Positions 8,022-8,713 of a stretch of 8,713 nt of DNA are shown piece after piece. The position numbers and the translations under genes were made by a program. Each line of letters begins with the position of its first letter. Position 1 is the first letter of the stretch. Source of the stretch: Fibrobacteres bacterium CG2_30_45_31 (GTDB taxonomy: Bacteria > Fibrobacterota > Fibrobacteria > Fibrobacterales > Fibrobacteraceae); contig MNYL01000200.1 of NCBI GenBank assembly GCA_001873075.1, forward strand, positions 1 through 8,713, read 5' to 3'. The notes under the pieces are model-generated. The model was not told the origin of the DNA and did not search any database. It was given only the letters and a program-made list of their open reading frames with translations.

Positions 8022-8713
8022 TCAAAAGCTAGAATCGAGTTGTTTGGAGACCAAGGAAAGTGCATTTTGTAACGAAATTGGCCGAGAATCTTCAGTCAGT
8101 TTTGTTTGAAAGCAGATCTCTCCAAAGATCTGCTCTGGGGTTCTCTCTAAATCTCTTTCAGCACGTAAACTTGCTGCTTGCTGCCTCTTAGAAAGTTTGA
8201 GTCCCGAGTCTCCCAGAATGAGCGGGTGATGTAGGTAAAGTGGGGGCGTCTCTCGACCTAATTCTTTCATGAGAAGTATTTGGCGGGCTGTTGAACAACG
8301 CAAATCTTCGCCCCTAACTACGAGTCCAATATTTTCATCAATATCATCCACACATACAGCAAATTGATACGTCCATTGTCCTGTCCGATCGCGGAGGGAA
8401 AAATTGCCACATTGTTTGAACGGAACCTCTGAAAATGAGCCCAGTCGAAGGTCATTCCACGAAATCGTTGTGTTGGGGGTGTTAAATCGAATGGCGGATT
8501 CCATGGAAAAGGGCAAATTTTTATGGCGACAGTTTCCCAAGTAGATGACTTCCCCAGCTTCATTGATTGCGTTACTTTCAAAAAGGTATTTTCGCGAGCA
8601 ATCACAGGCATAAACAAGGCCTTTGCTCTTAAGATTTTCTAACGCTGCCACATAGAGGCTATTTCTTTCGCTCTGAATACTTTCATGAATCCATTGAAAT
8701 CCCAGCCAGTGTA
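8022..8713 (-). CDS. gluQ: Glutamyl-Q tRNA(Asp) synthetase GluQRS, C-terminal 230 residues (N-terminus outside window)
   Basis: GluQRS is a truncated paralogue of glutamyl-tRNA synthetase that attaches glutamate to queuosine at position 34 of tRNA(Asp), in the cytoplasm. The frame stays open to the right edge (LGFQWIHESIQSERN precedes the GTG at 8651). The gene is therefore cut, and that GTG is not the start. About 55-65 residues with the HIGH motif should lie outside. Visible signatures: the zinc site CDC followed by Y and C in YLGNCR (8529-8606), with the C-x-C...Y-x3-C spacing of GluQRS; the aminoacylation core WTYQFAVCVDD and VVRGEDL; and the KLSKR loop (8184-8198), all intact. There is no anticodon-binding domain after the catalytic core, which separates it from full GluRS. 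It ends at TGA 8022-8024, just before the DUF4011-family gene in the same frame. Activity depends on queuosine synthesis genes elsewhere in the genome. Confidence 0.88.
   Translation of the reverse strand, partial: HWLGFQWIHESIQSERNSLYVAALENLKSKGLVYACDCSRKYLFESNAINEAGEVIYLGNCRHKNLPFSMESAIRFNTPNTTISWNDLRLGSFSEVPFKQCGNFSLRDRTGQWTYQFAVCVDDIDENIGLVVRGEDLRCSTARQILLMKELGRETPPLYLHHPLILGDSGLKLSKRQQAASLRAERDLERTPEQIFGEICFQTKLTEDSRPISLQNALSLVSKQLDSSF

Noticed and set aside
8022..8024. TGA as a selenocysteine or recoded codon
   Set aside because: No selenocysteine insertion hairpin is apparent after it, and GluQRS normally ends near this point. Read-through is kept only as a testable possibility.
8649..8651. 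GTG as the start of gluQ
   Set aside because: Upstream codons to the window edge encode conserved GluQRS sequence, and starting here would remove the HIGH motif region.
3867..8713. A multi-gene defence island around the DUF4011-family gene
   Set aside because: The visible neighbours are a tRNA-modification gene, a SPOR protein and a fibro-slime protein. No methylase, toxin, integrase or other defence gene is present in the window.

Overview
The window looks like chromosomal DNA from Fibrobacter or a close relative (Fibrobacterota). The main reason is a large secreted protein with an unmistakable fibro-slime domain, a family expanded in Fibrobacter. The moderate G+C content and the two visible start codons without a Shine-Dalgarno sequence also fit that group. 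This assignment is by recognition, not by database search. The window is densely coding: four protein genes, two of them cut by the window edges, and no gap above about 65 bases. I see no RNA gene, mobile element, CRISPR array or origin.

Left part (1-3380, plus strand): the 3' 3.3 kb of a cysteine-containing, multi-domain surface protein. It carries a fibro-slime domain, several Ig-like or beta-sandwich regions and a C-terminal segment with a FlgD/secretion-tail flavour. A hairpin terminator follows a few bases after the stop. Next (3383-3803, plus) is a small exported protein with a SPOR (peptidoglycan-binding) domain. A TATAAT box stands only 7 nt before its ATG, which suggests a leaderless transcript.

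Right part (3867-8713, minus strand): a two-gene unit read right to left, converging on the SPOR gene across a bidirectional terminator at about 3832-3864. The upstream gene is gluQ, the glutamyl-Q tRNA(Asp) synthetase, cut at its N-terminus by the window end. After 15 nt, and in the same frame, comes a 1379-residue protein with the complete DUF4011 / SF1 helicase / Vsr-like nuclease (MTES_1575-type) / DUF3320 architecture.

The most interesting observation is that this 1379-residue protein keeps the whole scaffold and an uninterrupted frame, yet appears to have lost the catalytic signature residues. The Walker A, Walker B, motif III, IV, V and VI positions and the first nuclease aspartate are all substituted. 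It therefore looks like a long-standing pseudo-enzyme version of a helicase-nuclease family that has been linked to phage defence, co-transcribed with an intact tRNA-modification gene. Its function cannot be read from the sequence.
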